Notes: generated from the letters alone by a model not told the origin. A stretch of 64,000 nucleotides of DNA from Sphingobacterium bovisgrunnientis (GCF_009829085.1 NZ_WUQY01000001.1:280493-344492), one strand, 5' to 3'. Numbered from the stretch's first letter, positions 45,095-54,233 are shown. Program-made: numbers and translations.

Positions 45095-46366
45095 ATGTCA
45101 CACAAAGTTGTATCCATAGTACTAGGAGGAGGTCGAGGAACTCGCCTTTATCCATTGACCGATCAGCGTTCAAAGCCAGCAGTACCAATTGCAGGTAAGT
45201 ATCGTTTGGTCGATATTCCAATATCAAACTGTCTAAATTCAGGTTATAACAAAATTTTTGTTTTAACGCAGTATAACTCAGCGTCACTGAATAAACACAT
45301 TAAAAATACATACAATTTTAGTGTGTTCAGTAAAGGCTTCATCGATATCTTGGCTGCTGAGCAAACCAATGAAGGAGATAGATGGTTTGAAGGTACAGCA
45401 GATGCAGTACGTCGTACCCAAAAGAATCTTGTGAATGTTGATTACGACTATGTGTTGATTCTTTCTGGTGATCAATTGTATCAGATGGATTATGCAGCGA
45501 TGGTGGATTTCCATGTTAAAAATGGTGGTGAAATTACTATCGGAACAATTCCAGTGGAGGGTAAAGAGGCTACAGGTTTTGGTATCTTAAAATCAAATGA
45601 GAATGGGGATGTGACATCTTTCATTGAAAAACCTTCGGCTGATTTATTGCCAGACTGGACTTCTGAAGTGCCAGAAAATCTTGCTAGACAGGGGAGAAAT
45701 TTTCTTGCCTCTATGGGTATCTACGTTTTTTCAAAAGGTGTTTTATCTCGCTTATTGGCAGAGAATCCAGGTATGGATTTTGGAAAAGAGATTATTCCTG
45801 AGGCTATCGGTAAAAGTAAGGTGTTGAGTTATCCATTTGATAGCTATTGGACAGATATCGGTACTATAGCTTCTTTCTTCGAAGCAAATATCAGTTTGAC
45901 CGATAATATTCCATTATTCAATCTTTTCGGAGAGCCTGTTTTTACGCGTCCACGTATGTTGCCACCTTCTAAAGTTTCCGGATCAACATTGAATAATGCA
46001 TTACTTGCTGACGGCTGTATCATCTTGAGTGATAAAGTTGAGCAATCCGTAATTGGGGTTCGATCTCGTATTGGAAGAGGAACGGTAATAAAGCGTACGT
46101 ATATGATGGGTTCGGATTATTATGAAGATCTAAGTACTGTTGTAGAAAAGACGAATTCGCAACAGCCACCTCCAATCGGCGTAGGAGAACGTTGTTATAT
46201 CGAAAATGCGATTTTGGATAAAAATTGTAGAATCGGAAATGATGTGCGTATAGTTGGAGGAGTGCACCTTGGAGATGAAGATTCTGAACATTATACCATA
46301 TGCGATGGAATAGTCGTTGTAAAGAAAAACGCTGTAATCCCGAACGGTACAGTTATTGGTCGCTAA
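45095..46366 (+). CDS. glgC: Glucose-1-phosphate adenylyltransferase
   Basis: GlgC makes ADP-glucose from glucose 1-phosphate and ATP, the committed step of glycogen synthesis. The 423-aa protein has the nucleotide-binding loop LGGGRGTRLYPLT, the catalytic SGDQLYQMDY, and GFGILKSNENGDVTSFIEKP for sugar binding. The C-terminal beta-helix repeats are complete. It ends the operon, just before a bidirectional terminator. Confidence 0.96.
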   Translation: MSHKVVSIVLGGGRGTRLYPLTDQRSKPAVPIAGKYRLVDIPISNCLNSGYNKIFVLTQYNSASLNKHIKNTYNFSVFSKGFIDILAAEQTNEGDRWFEGTADAVRRTQKNLVNVDYDYVLILSGDQLYQMDYAAMVDFHVKNGGEITIGTIPVEGKEATGFGILKSNENGDVTSFIEKPSADLLPDWTSEVPENLARQGRNFLASMGIYVFSKGVLSRLLAENPGMDFGKEIIPEAIGKSKVLSYPFDSYWTDIGTIASFFEANISLTDNIPLFNLFGEPVFTRPRMLPPSKVSGSTLNNALLADGCIILSDKVEQSVIGVRSRIGRGTVIKRTYMMGSDYYEDLSTVVEKTNSQQPPPIGVGERCYIENAILDKNCRIGNDVRIVGGVHLGDEDSEHYTICDGIVVVKKNAVIPNGTVIGR

Positions 46367-46410
46367 AAAATATAAGGCTTCAATTTTAAATTGAAGCCTT
46401 ATATTTTTTA
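46366..46410. terminator. Bidirectional terminator between glgC and the aminotransferase
   Basis: AAATATAAGGCTTCAATTT and its complement form a long stem with A/T runs at both ends. It serves glgC on the plus strand and the convergent aminotransferase gene on the minus strand. Confidence 0.85.
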
Positions 46411-46426
46411 TATCATACGCAAACAA

Positions 46427-47632
46427 TTACGCTAATTTACCTAAAGCTTCTTTCATTCTTCTTAAAGCTTCCTTTAAATTTTCATCTGAAGCTGCGTAAG
46501 ACAAACGAATGTAATTATTGTTACCAAATGAATCACCACCTACAGTAGCAATATGTCCGAAATTCAATAGGTATAATGCTAAATCTGAAGAATCTTTTAT
46601 TAAATTTCCTTCTGGATCTTTTTTACCAAAGAAAGAGCTAATTTCTGGGAAGAAATAGAACGCACCTTCTGGTAAGTTTGTTTTTACACCTGGAATATCA
46701 TTTAATAATTCATAAACCAATTGACGGCGACGCGTGAAAGCTTCTTTCATTTCGTATACCGAATCCAAACCTTGCTCGTAAGCAACTATACCAGCACGCT
46801 GTGCGATAGAGCATGTACCAGAAGTAGTTTGTCCTTGAAGCTTATCGTTAGCTGCAGCGATTTCTTTGTTTGCAGCAATATAACCTAATCTCCAGCCTGT
46901 CATCGCAAATGCTTTTGAGAAACCGTTAATAATAATAACACGATCTTTTACGCTTTTGAATTGAGCGATAGATTCGTGCTTATCTACGAAATTGATGTGC
47001 TCATAGATTTCGTCAGAGATAATGAAAATATTAGGGTGCTTTTCGAAAACTTTTACTAAAGCAGCCAATTCTTCTTTACTGTAAACCGATCCTGTCGGAT
47101 TACAAGGTGAAGAGAACATAAAGACTTTTGACTTTGGCGTAATAGCCGCTTCTAATTGCTCTGGCGTAATTTTGAAGTTGCTTTCAATATCTGTATCTAT
47201 AAATACCGATTTACCTTCAGCTAAATTTACCATTTCAGAGTATGAAACCCAATATGGCGTTGGGATGATCACCTCATCACCTGGATTTACCAACGTAAGG
47301 ATTACATTTGATAAAGACTGTTTAGCACCAGTAGAAACCACGATTTGTGAAATATCGTAATCAAGGCCGTTTTCATTTTTCAATTTGTTCACGACAGCTT
47401 GACGTAAGTCAGGGTAGCCTGGTACTGGAGAATAACGTGTAAAATTATCGTCTAACGCTTTTTTAGCCGCTTCTTTTACGTGATCAGGTGTATTAAAATC
47501 CGGTTCCCCAACACTTAGGCTTATTACATTAATGCCTTTTGCTGCTAATTCACGACCCAATTTGGTCATTTTCAATGTTGCCGATTCTGAAAGGCTATTG
47601 ATTCTATCTGATAAATATGATGCTGTACTCAT
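46427..47632 (-). CDS. PLP-dependent aminotransferase (class I, AspC-like)
   Basis: A 401-aa class I aminotransferase: SVGEPDFNTPDHV near the start, the cofactor contacts NPCNPTG-like SPCNPTGSVYS, and the PLP lysine in GFSKAFAMTGWRLGY. The sequence is close to the aspartate aminotransferases of the AspC/AspB group, but prephenate or other amino acids cannot be excluded. The frame extends ten codons upstream, yet the ATG at 47632 (MSTASYLSDRINSLSES) is the family start. Confidence 0.92.
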   Translation of the reverse strand: MSTASYLSDRINSLSESATLKMTKLGRELAAKGINVISLSVGEPDFNTPDHVKEAAKKALDDNFTRYSPVPGYPDLRQAVVNKLKNENGLDYDISQIVVSTGAKQSLSNVILTLVNPGDEVIIPTPYWVSYSEMVNLAEGKSVFIDTDIESNFKITPEQLEAAITPKSKVFMFSSPCNPTGSVYSKEELAALVKVFEKHPNIFIISDEIYEHINFVDKHESIAQFKSVKDRVIIINGFSKAFAMTGWRLGYIAANKEIAAANDKLQGQTTSGTCSIAQRAGIVAYEQGLDSVYEMKEAFTRRRQLVYELLNDIPGVKTNLPEGAFYFFPEISSFFGKKDPEGNLIKDSSDLALYLLNFGHIATVGGDSFGNNNYIRLSYAASDENLKEALRRMKEALGKLA

Positions 47633-47901
47633 GGTGATACAAATATAATTATATAAAAACATTTTGAAGTTAATTTTAAGAATATTTTAATAAAATGGAT
47701 TGAAGAATGTAAAATTTACATTTACATGTGGACTACTTCTATGATTGTGAATTTTGCACTTTTATTTTAAGCAAAATATTGAATGTTAATATATTTATTA
47801 TCGCTATGATTTCTTATCTTTAGTCAAGTACATGTGATGCTACATTATATATTTGGGAATAGCCTTATTCTACATATCAATTAACTAATTAATACAAGAT
47901 T

Positions 47902-48330
47902 ATGAAAACTGTAAAACATATTCTTCAATCAAAGTCAGCAGCCATTTTTGCTGTGTCTCGTGATACTTCTGTATTGGAAGCTCTGCAAATTATGATGGAA
48001 AAAAATATCAGTGCTTTATTAATTATTGAAGATGAAAAGCTTTTGGGAATTTTCACGGAGAGAGATTATGCACGTAAAGTGATATTGCATGGTAAGTCTT
48101 CAAAAGATACGACAATTCAGGAGATTATGACTTCTTCTCCATGTACAATTAGTCTTAGTGATTCGATAGAAAGTTGTATGGTTTTGATGACGGAAAATCA
48201 TTTCAGGCATTTGCCAGTTGTAGAAGATGAAAAAGTAATCGGTATGTTGTCTATTGGTGATTTGGTGAAATTTATTATTGAAGATCAAAAACAAACTATA
48301 GATCATTTGCAAAGCTATATTCATAGTTAG
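47902..48330 (+). CDS. CBS-pair domain protein
   Basis: A 142-aa protein made of two CBS motifs (TSVLEALQIMMEKNISALLIIE and DSIESCMVLMTENHFRHLPVVE). The FTERDYARKVIL segment suits adenosine-nucleotide binding. There is no other domain. Such proteins sense AMP, ATP or SAM and regulate a partner; the partner here is unknown. It is followed after 76 bp by a transporter gene on the same strand. Confidence 0.88.
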   Translation: MKTVKHILQSKSAAIFAVSRDTSVLEALQIMMEKNISALLIIEDEKLLGIFTERDYARKVILHGKSSKDTTIQEIMTSSPCTISLSDSIESCMVLMTENHFRHLPVVEDEKVIGMLSIGDLVKFIIEDQKQTIDHLQSYIHS

Positions 48331-48392
48331 AAACGTTTTCTTTTTTGGAATATAATACACTTTTATAATTTTTCTTGCAAGGTAATATGCAC

Positions 48393-48400
48393 TATATTTG
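48393..48400 (+). promoter_or_regulatory. Possible promoter box close to the transporter start
   Basis: TATATTTG matches the Bacteroidota -7 consensus TAnnTTTG and lies only 6 bp before the ATG at 48407. A TTG at 48375-48377 is a little close (15-nt spacer). If used, the mRNA would start at or next to the ATG. Confidence 0.3.
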
Positions 48401-48406
48401 GTTTGT

Positions 48407-49369
48407 ATGAAAATAGACCTCTTTATAGTATATCTTGTATTTAGCATCATAATTGCATATTTTTTTCCATATTTAGCCATATACCAAGATGGGTTTGTCT
48501 TGGATACAATTACTTCTATCGGAGTATCCTTAATTTTCTTTTTTTACGGATTGAAGTTAAGTTTTGTTCAGATAAAATCGGGCTTGAAAAATTGGAGGCT
48601 TCATGTTGCGGTTCAGTTAGCGACTTTCATAATCTTTCCTTTAATTGTTTTATTTTTTAGACCTTTTATTGGAGAGTTTATTTCTGAAAATACTTGGATC
48701 GGATTTTTCTTTTTGGCGGCTTTGCCTTCAACCGTATCTTCTTCTGTTGTAATGGTTTCTGTAGCTAAAGGCAATATACCGGCGGCGATTTTCAATGCGA
48801 GTATTTCTGGACTTATTGGGGTGGTTATTACTCCGTTGTGGATGAGTTTATTTTTGGATTTTACAACAGAAAATGTATTGTTGGATGTATATGGAGGATT
48901 GATGTTAGAAATAATTCTTCCTGTTATTGTGGGACTTTTTCTTCAGAAATATTGGGGATTTTGGGCATCTAGACACAGTAAGAAGCTGTCCTCTTTTGAC
49001 AAGACTGTCATTTTGTTGATTGTGTATAGTAGCTTCGCGCATTCGTTTGAAAATGGAATTTTTTCTACGCTTAGCAATCAATATTTACTTCAACTGTTTG
49101 TTGCAGTGGTTTTGCTTTTTGTATTGATATATGGTTTGTTGTATTTTCTCTGTAAATATGTATTGAAGTTTAATGAGTCTGATCAAATTACGGCATTATT
49201 TTGTGGGTCAAAGAAATCATTGACCCACGGCAGTGTATTTGGTAAGTTCATCTTTATGAATAATCCGTATGCTGGTTTATATTTCTTACCCCTAATGATA
49301 TATCATGCATTTCAGATTTTTATTATTACATTCATCGCGCAACGTTATCACAAGATGCGCGTAGAATAA
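48407..49369 (+). CDS. SBF-type (bile acid:sodium symporter-like) transporter
   Basis: A 320-aa protein with about ten hydrophobic segments. The first, YLVFSIIIAYFFPYLAIY, and the core segments LAALPSTVSSSVVMVSVAKGN and CGSKKSLTHG fit the SBF-like family (YfeH type), whose members carry organic anions with sodium or act as arsenite-like exporters. The substrate cannot be assigned. The ATG at 48407 is preferred to an in-frame TTG at 48398. Confidence 0.85.
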   Translation: MKIDLFIVYLVFSIIIAYFFPYLAIYQDGFVLDTITSIGVSLIFFFYGLKLSFVQIKSGLKNWRLHVAVQLATFIIFPLIVLFFRPFIGEFISENTWIGFFFLAALPSTVSSSVVMVSVAKGNIPAAIFNASISGLIGVVITPLWMSLFLDFTTENVLLDVYGGLMLEIILPVIVGLFLQKYWGFWASRHSKKLSSFDKTVILLIVYSSFAHSFENGIFSTLSNQYLLQLFVAVVLLFVLIYGLLYFLCKYVLKFNESDQITALFCGSKKSLTHGSVFGKFIFMNNPYAGLYFLPLMIYHAFQIFIITFIAQRYHKMRVE

Positions 49370-49380
49370 TTTTACGATTC

Positions 49381-50244
49381 TTATTCTTCATTTACTAGTT
49401 CATCTCGATAACTTGCGATATGTTTATCAATGTCATCTGGCAACTCGGGGTAACTAATGTCTTTATATTTTTTGAGTTCTTCCAATATTGTTTTAGCTAC
49501 TAAATAGCGTGCTACTTTTTTATCGTCAGCTGGAATTATATGCCAAGGTGCGTACGTCGTAGATGTGTTTTTTATAGCATCTTCATAACAATCCATATAC
49601 TTATCCCATAATTTTCGCTCCGCAAGATCTCCTGGCGAGAATTTCCAATTGTGATCTTCTTCTTCCAATCGACGAAGCAATCTTTCCTTTTGCTCCTCTT
49701 TGCTTAAATTTAAATAGAACTTTAGTATAATAGTTCCATTTTGGCTAATATGCTTTTCAAACGCTTTTATTTGATTAAAACGATCTTTCCAAAATGAGGA
49801 CTTTAAATCTTTGCTGTCGTTGACTTTTGGTAAATTTTCATTTTGCAAATATTCGGGATGCACGCGAGTAACTAATACATTTTCATAATGTGTGCGGTTG
49901 AAAACACCGAATTTGCCACGTTCGGGCAAGGCCACATAATGTCGCCACAAATAATCATGTTGCAATTCTTTGCTGGTCGGTGTTTTGAAACTATGAACGA
50001 CTACACCTCTTGCATTAAAGTCTTTGAAAACTTCACGTATAAGCGAATCTTTTCCAGAAGTATCCATCCCTTGAAGGCAGATGAGCACACTGTATTTGTT
50101 GTGTGCATACATTGTATCTTGGATTTTGGCAATTTCTTTTCGCAACTCTTTGAGTTCTTTTTTCGCCTTATCCGAATCGATATCATCAATTTTGGTTGGA
50201 TAATTCTTTAGCTTGAAATTTTTATCTGCTTTAAAATTTTTCAT
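49381..50244 (-). CDS. Polyphosphate kinase 2 family protein
   Basis: A 287-aa polyphosphate:nucleotide phosphotransferase. The P-loop is LQGMDTSGKDSLIREVF near residues 56-72, the lid and Walker B region GVFNRTHYENVLVTRVHPE near 112-130, and the WKFSPGDLAERKLWD segment near 200. It uses polyphosphate to phosphorylate nucleoside mono- or diphosphates. Which nucleotide is favoured (PPK2 class I, II or III) needs an alignment. It converges on the transporter gene with 11 bp between stops. Confidence 0.92.
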   Translation of the reverse strand: MKNFKADKNFKLKNYPTKIDDIDSDKAKKELKELRKEIAKIQDTMYAHNKYSVLICLQGMDTSGKDSLIREVFKDFNARGVVVHSFKTPTSKELQHDYLWRHYVALPERGKFGVFNRTHYENVLVTRVHPEYLQNENLPKVNDSKDLKSSFWKDRFNQIKAFEKHISQNGTIILKFYLNLSKEEQKERLLRRLEEEDHNWKFSPGDLAERKLWDKYMDCYEDAIKNTSTTYAPWHIIPADDKKVARYLVAKTILEELKKYKDISYPELPDDIDKHIASYRDELVNEE

Positions 50245-50333
50245 TCTTCTCGTGTTGTGTTTATAATTTCTTTAACTGCTATCTTATCAAGTTAGTTATT
50301 TCTTTAGACAATTAATATTCCAATATGTTTTGA

Positions 50334-50412
50334 TTATCATCGATATTAATGATAAATAAAAATATCATTGATATTAATGATATTTGTGAATATCACTTTA
50401 TTTAGTGATATT
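50334..50412. promoter_or_regulatory. Three evenly spaced palindromes, candidate operator array
   Basis: Three inverted repeats share the half-site TATCA(T/C). They lie at 50334-50355 (TTATCAT/ATGATAA), 50361-50384 (AATATCATT/AATGATATT) and 50389-50412 (AATATCACT/AGTGATATT). Their centres are at 50344.5, 50372.5 and 50400.5, exactly 28 bp apart. The third ends just before the satD reading frame. This is the layout of a cooperative regulator site. Confidence 0.7.
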
Positions 50413-50434
50413 TATGGTTGTAAAAGAAAATGTT

Positions 50435-51040
50435 ATGGCAAAAATATATGCAATCCTGACAGGAGATGTGGTTGGTTCACGTAAAGCAGACATACAAAAA
50501 TGGTTGCCTGTTTTAGAAGAGAGTCTGCAACATTATTCAAATAATTTTGATATTTTTAGAGGAGATAGTTTCCAAGTCGCGGTTTCTATAGAGCAGTGTA
50601 TAGAGGCTATTTTTTTGATAAAGGCAACTATGCGTTCAATAGAACCTTTGGATGTGCGGATAGGTTTGGGGCTAGGAGAGATAAGCTATTGGGATGAACA
50701 TATCAAAAATTCGGCGGGCGATGCGTTGGTCAGATCGGGTGAAGCATTTGATGATTTGGACAAAAACTTAATTATTGTCAGATCGCCTTGGCGAGAATGG
50801 GATGAACCGACAAATATAATGTTGCAATTATCCACCGAACTAGCAAATCGCTGGACGCAAAATATGGCACAAACTGTAGCCGCACAGATTAGAAATCCTG
50901 ATGCAAACCAAAGTGAGCTTGCTAAAATATTGAAAAGAAAATACCAAAGTCAAATTAGCACGGAATTGGGAAATGCGAATTGGCAAAAAATAAAAGTCAC
51001 GATTGATTATTGTACCAAAGAATTGATTAAAAGATGTTAG
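50435..51040 (+). CDS. SatD family protein
   Basis: A 201-aa protein of the SatD family. The N-terminal part reads like a nucleotidyl-cyclase-type palm: ILTGDVVGSR near residues 6-15, FRGDSFQVAV near 40-49, VRIGLGLGEI near 69-78 and SAGDALVRSGEAFD near 89-102. The C-terminal 60 residues (NQSELAKILKRKYQSQISTELG) look like a helix-turn-helix. The function of SatD is unknown. Starts at 50414 and 50435 are both possible; the later gives the more usual MAKIYAILTGD opening. Overlaps the DUF3307 gene by 7 bp. Confidence 0.75.
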   Translation: MAKIYAILTGDVVGSRKADIQKWLPVLEESLQHYSNNFDIFRGDSFQVAVSIEQCIEAIFLIKATMRSIEPLDVRIGLGLGEISYWDEHIKNSAGDALVRSGEAFDDLDKNLIIVRSPWREWDEPTNIMLQLSTELANRWTQNMAQTVAAQIRNPDANQSELAKILKRKYQSQISTELGNANWQKIKVTIDYCTKELIKRC

Positions 51041-51765
51041 TCGTATTTCTAAAATTACTATTTGCGCACATACTTGGAGATTTTGTATTTCAGACAAAAA
51101 CTATGGTCAGTAAGCGCAAAGAAAATGTAGCTTATTTATTTTTGCACGTCCTCATCCATGCCATTCTGCTATTGTTGTTATTTTATACCGACCTAAAAAA
51201 CTACTGGATATCAATCGCATTTATTACGTTTTCGCATTTAGCTATTGACAGTCTGAAAATTGGGTTAGAAAGTAAATTTGCGAATAAATCACTGTTGTTT
51301 TTTTGTGTAGATCAATTGTTGCATGTTGCGGTATTAGGAGCTGTGGTATTATATAATTTTGGAATTCCTGCTGCATTGGATTTAGATCTTATTTTTACCA
51401 CAAACGTTTTGCTCTACGCTATAGCACTATTACTAATTACAGTAGTGAGTCCAATTTTTCTACGCTTATTTTTCTCTAAATGGGACAAAGAGTTTGAATT
51501 TCAAACCAAACGCAAAGAAAGTTTGTTGCATGCAGGATTATTAATCGGCATAATGGAACGCCTAATAATCGTATTATTCATACAAGTAGGATTCTTATCA
51601 GGAATTGGATTTTTGCTAGCAGCCAAATCAATTTTCAGGTTTGGTGATTTAGCAAACGCAAAAGACACTAAATTTACGGAGTATATCTTGTTGGGGACAT
51701 TAGCAAGTTTTGTAATTGCTATTGTAATTGGATATGCTCTTCGTTTGGCATTAAAATTCACCTAA
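51034..51765 (+). CDS. DUF3307 membrane protein
   Basis: A 243-aa protein with about seven hydrophobic segments. The opening LKLLFAHILGDFVFQTKTMV and the following HVLIHAILLLLLF segment are typical of DUF3307, where His and Asp residues lie at the membrane. The function is unknown. It overlaps satD, which is also seen in other genomes from memory, so the two probably act together. Confidence 0.85.
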   Translation: MLVVFLKLLFAHILGDFVFQTKTMVSKRKENVAYLFLHVLIHAILLLLLFYTDLKNYWISIAFITFSHLAIDSLKIGLESKFANKSLLFFCVDQLLHVAVLGAVVLYNFGIPAALDLDLIFTTNVLLYAIALLLITVVSPIFLRLFFSKWDKEFEFQTKRKESLLHAGLLIGIMERLIIVLFIQVGFLSGIGFLLAAKSIFRFGDLANAKDTKFTEYILLGTLASFVIAIVIGYALRLALKFT

Positions 51766-51780
51766 ATACTATCTATTAAA

Positions 51781-52911
51781 ATGAAAAACATTATTTGTTG
51801 TTGTTTGACTATTCTTGTGAGTAATACAATGCTATATGGTCAAAGTCTGAAAACTGAAGTCAAAAAAATCGCTGATCAATATAAAGCGGTCGGGGTCGCT
51901 TATGTGGTTGTAAAGGATGGGGAAATAATCGAAAAAAATGCTATTGGCCATAGCTCGGTGGAGAATAATACTCCATTAGATGCGGATAAGAATATCTTTC
52001 GTATTGCTTCTATTTCCAAGTCATTCACTGCTACGGCATTGATGCAATTAGTAGAAAAAAAGAAAATTTCTTTGGATGATGATTTTGGTGATTTGGTCGG
52101 ATTTCCTGTGCGAAATCCAAAATTTCCGGATACCAAAATTACGTTACGTATGGTATTATCACATACGTCAAGCATCAACGATGCAAATGGTTATTTTGAG
52201 TTGGATGTGATTAACCCTACTAAAAATCCATATTACCACAAAAGCTATAATTCCTACGCTCCTGGAACTGATTACCAATATTGTAATTTGAACTTCAACA
52301 TGGCTGGAGCAGTGTTGGAAAGGTTAACGAATGTCCGGTTTGATACCTACATTCGCCAGCAGATATTAGATCCATTGGGGTTATACGGCGGGTATTGCAT
52401 CGATTCAATGGATAATGCTCGATTTGCTTCTTTATATTCTTACGATAATAAGAATGAAACATTTGTACTACAACCTTTGGCTTACAATCCGCGAAGCGAG
52501 GAAGTGCGCAATTACAAAATAGGGGAGAGTACACCTATTTTTTCTCCAACAGGAGGAATGAAAATTTCCGCTGTAGATTTAGCGAAATACATGACTATGC
52601 ATATGAATTACGGGAAGTTTGGTAAAGTTAAAATCTTAAGTAAAAAATCAGCTAAATTAATGCAAAGCAAAATTTCGGATAAAGAAGGCTATGGTTTAGC
52701 ATTGCTAGAAACTACAAAATTAATTCCAGGTCAACATTTAGTTGGACACACAGGCTCAGCTTATGGCTTGTATAGTTCGATGTTTTTTAACCCGAAAGAG
52801 AAATATGGAATACTAGTTATTACGAATGGGTGTGTGCCGACATATAAAAATGGTAATGTCGCATTAACAGCAGAAATTACTAATCTTCTATATCAAAGGT
52901 TAATAAAATAA
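51781..52911 (+). CDS. Exported serine hydrolase (class C beta-lactamase-like)
   Basis: A 376-aa protein with a signal peptide (ending MLYGQ, residue 20) and the serine beta-lactamase/DD-peptidase fold. The catalytic SISK (SxxK) lies near residue 78, YCN near 163, and the HTGS third motif near 320. Stand-alone members are mostly esterases or D-amino-peptidases rather than beta-lactamases. It is translated 15 bp behind the DUF3307 gene. Confidence 0.88.
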   Translation: MKNIICCCLTILVSNTMLYGQSLKTEVKKIADQYKAVGVAYVVVKDGEIIEKNAIGHSSVENNTPLDADKNIFRIASISKSFTATALMQLVEKKKISLDDDFGDLVGFPVRNPKFPDTKITLRMVLSHTSSINDANGYFELDVINPTKNPYYHKSYNSYAPGTDYQYCNLNFNMAGAVLERLTNVRFDTYIRQQILDPLGLYGGYCIDSMDNARFASLYSYDNKNETFVLQPLAYNPRSEEVRNYKIGESTPIFSPTGGMKISAVDLAKYMTMHMNYGKFGKVKILSKKSAKLMQSKISDKEGYGLALLETTKLIPGQHLVGHTGSAYGLYSSMFFNPKEKYGILVITNGCVPTYKNGNVALTAEITNLLYQRLIK

Positions 52912-53001
52912 TTAAAAGAAAATAATTTAAATGTAGTGTCCTCAAAATTGGCTTATTTTTTGTAAATATTGAAATGTAAAAAATTATAAAGAGTATAAAT
53001 T

Positions 53002-53502
53002 ATGGGTAAATTTTTGGGAACTCTGATTATGTTTTTGATGCTATGCACGGCGGATGCACAAATTATAAATCTCCATGACGTGCGTAAAGACTTTAATAAA
53101 GGTGTTAAAGATGAAAACCTTTGTAAAAAGCATTTACAAAAGTTAAAAGCCCATTCCAAAACACCTTTAGAAAAAGGCTATGAAGCGGCTTTCCATATGT
53201 TCATGGCAAAGCATACCGCTAATCCTTTTAAAAAAATGAGTTATTTTAAAGATGGTAGAAAGCTCCTGGAAAGCCAAATAAAAATCGACCCTAACAATAC
53301 AGAACTTCGCTTTATTCGTCTATGCATTCAATATCATATACCTGACTTTTTGGGATACAAAGACAATATTGAGGAGGATAAGGATTATTTAGTTTCAAAC
53401 CTGCATAAATTGAAAGATGAAGCTACTAAGGATATAATTTACAAATACCTAAAAGGTGCCAATATGTATAATTCGGAAGAATTGAGTTTATTAGCGCGTT
53501 AA
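53002..53502 (+). CDS. Exported protein, unknown function
   Basis: A 166-aa protein with a signal peptide ending LCTADAQ near residue 20. The rest is helical and Lys-rich, with an FKDGRKLLESQIKIDPNNTELRFIRL segment that resembles one TPR-like hairpin. No domain is recognised. It stands alone, 90 bp behind the serine hydrolase and 66 bp before the DUF892 gene. Confidence 0.75.
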   Translation: MGKFLGTLIMFLMLCTADAQIINLHDVRKDFNKGVKDENLCKKHLQKLKAHSKTPLEKGYEAAFHMFMAKHTANPFKKMSYFKDGRKLLESQIKIDPNNTELRFIRLCIQYHIPDFLGYKDNIEEDKDYLVSNLHKLKDEATKDIIYKYLKGANMYNSEELSLLAR

Positions 53503-53568
53503 TCTAAAGGAAAACATTATATCTATTTTTTTGTTGTAAAGCTATTATACACACTAATATTTCTAATT

Positions 53569-54207
53569 ATGGCGACAACAAAAGATAAAAAAGGTACAAC
53601 AGCGAAAAACAAATCTGCAGATTCAAAAAAAACTAGTACTAAAAAATCTACAACTAAGAAAAAGGATACAGCTCCTAAAAGCAAATCAGCAGATTCAAGT
53701 AAAATTACAGCCAAGAAAGGGGCTGCGAAGGATTTGCAAGACTTATTTGAAGATGGCTTAAAAGACATTTATTGGGCTGAAAAAGCGTTGAAAAAGGAAC
53801 TTCCTAAAATGGAAAAAAACGCAAGTTCAAAAGAACTTAAAAATGCTATAGCAAGCCATTTGACGGAGACAGAAGAACAAATTAAAAGGTTGGAATCCGT
53901 TTTTAAATCTCTCGGCAAAAAGGCCCAAGCAGAAAAGTGTGATGCAATGGCGGGATTGTTGGATGAAGGAAAGGGGATCATCGAAGAAACCGAAATAGGC
54001 GCCGTACGTGACGCAGGAATCATCGCTGCTGCGCAAAAAGTAGAACATTATGAAATTGCTACATATGGTACGCTAGCTGCTTTTGCGAAAGTTTTAGGTC
54101 ATAAAGAGGCTTTAAAATTATTGTTAGAAACGTTGAAAGAAGAAAAGAAATGTGATAAAACACTGACTGGACTGGCGGATACGAATTTGAATTCTAAGGC
54201 AGAATAA
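53569..54207 (+). CDS. Ferritin-like DUF892 protein with Lys-rich tail
   Basis: A 212-aa protein. Residues 50-205 form the YciF/DUF892 four-helix ferritin-like fold: LFEDGLKDIYWAEKAL, HLTETEEQIKRLESVF, KVEHYEIATYGTL. The Glu and His residues of the diiron site are present. The first 50 residues are a low-complexity tail of Lys, Ser, Thr and Ala (KKSTTKKKDTAP), like the tails of histone-H1-type proteins. This tail may bind DNA or RNA, by inference. Family members are linked to stress. Confidence 0.85.
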   Translation: MATTKDKKGTTAKNKSADSKKTSTKKSTTKKKDTAPKSKSADSSKITAKKGAAKDLQDLFEDGLKDIYWAEKALKKELPKMEKNASSKELKNAIASHLTETEEQIKRLESVFKSLGKKAQAEKCDAMAGLLDEGKGIIEETEIGAVRDAGIIAAAQKVEHYEIATYGTLAAFAKVLGHKEALKLLLETLKEEKKCDKTLTGLADTNLNSKAE

Positions 54208-54233
54208 GTGATTTTAGCTTAACTATTACTAAG

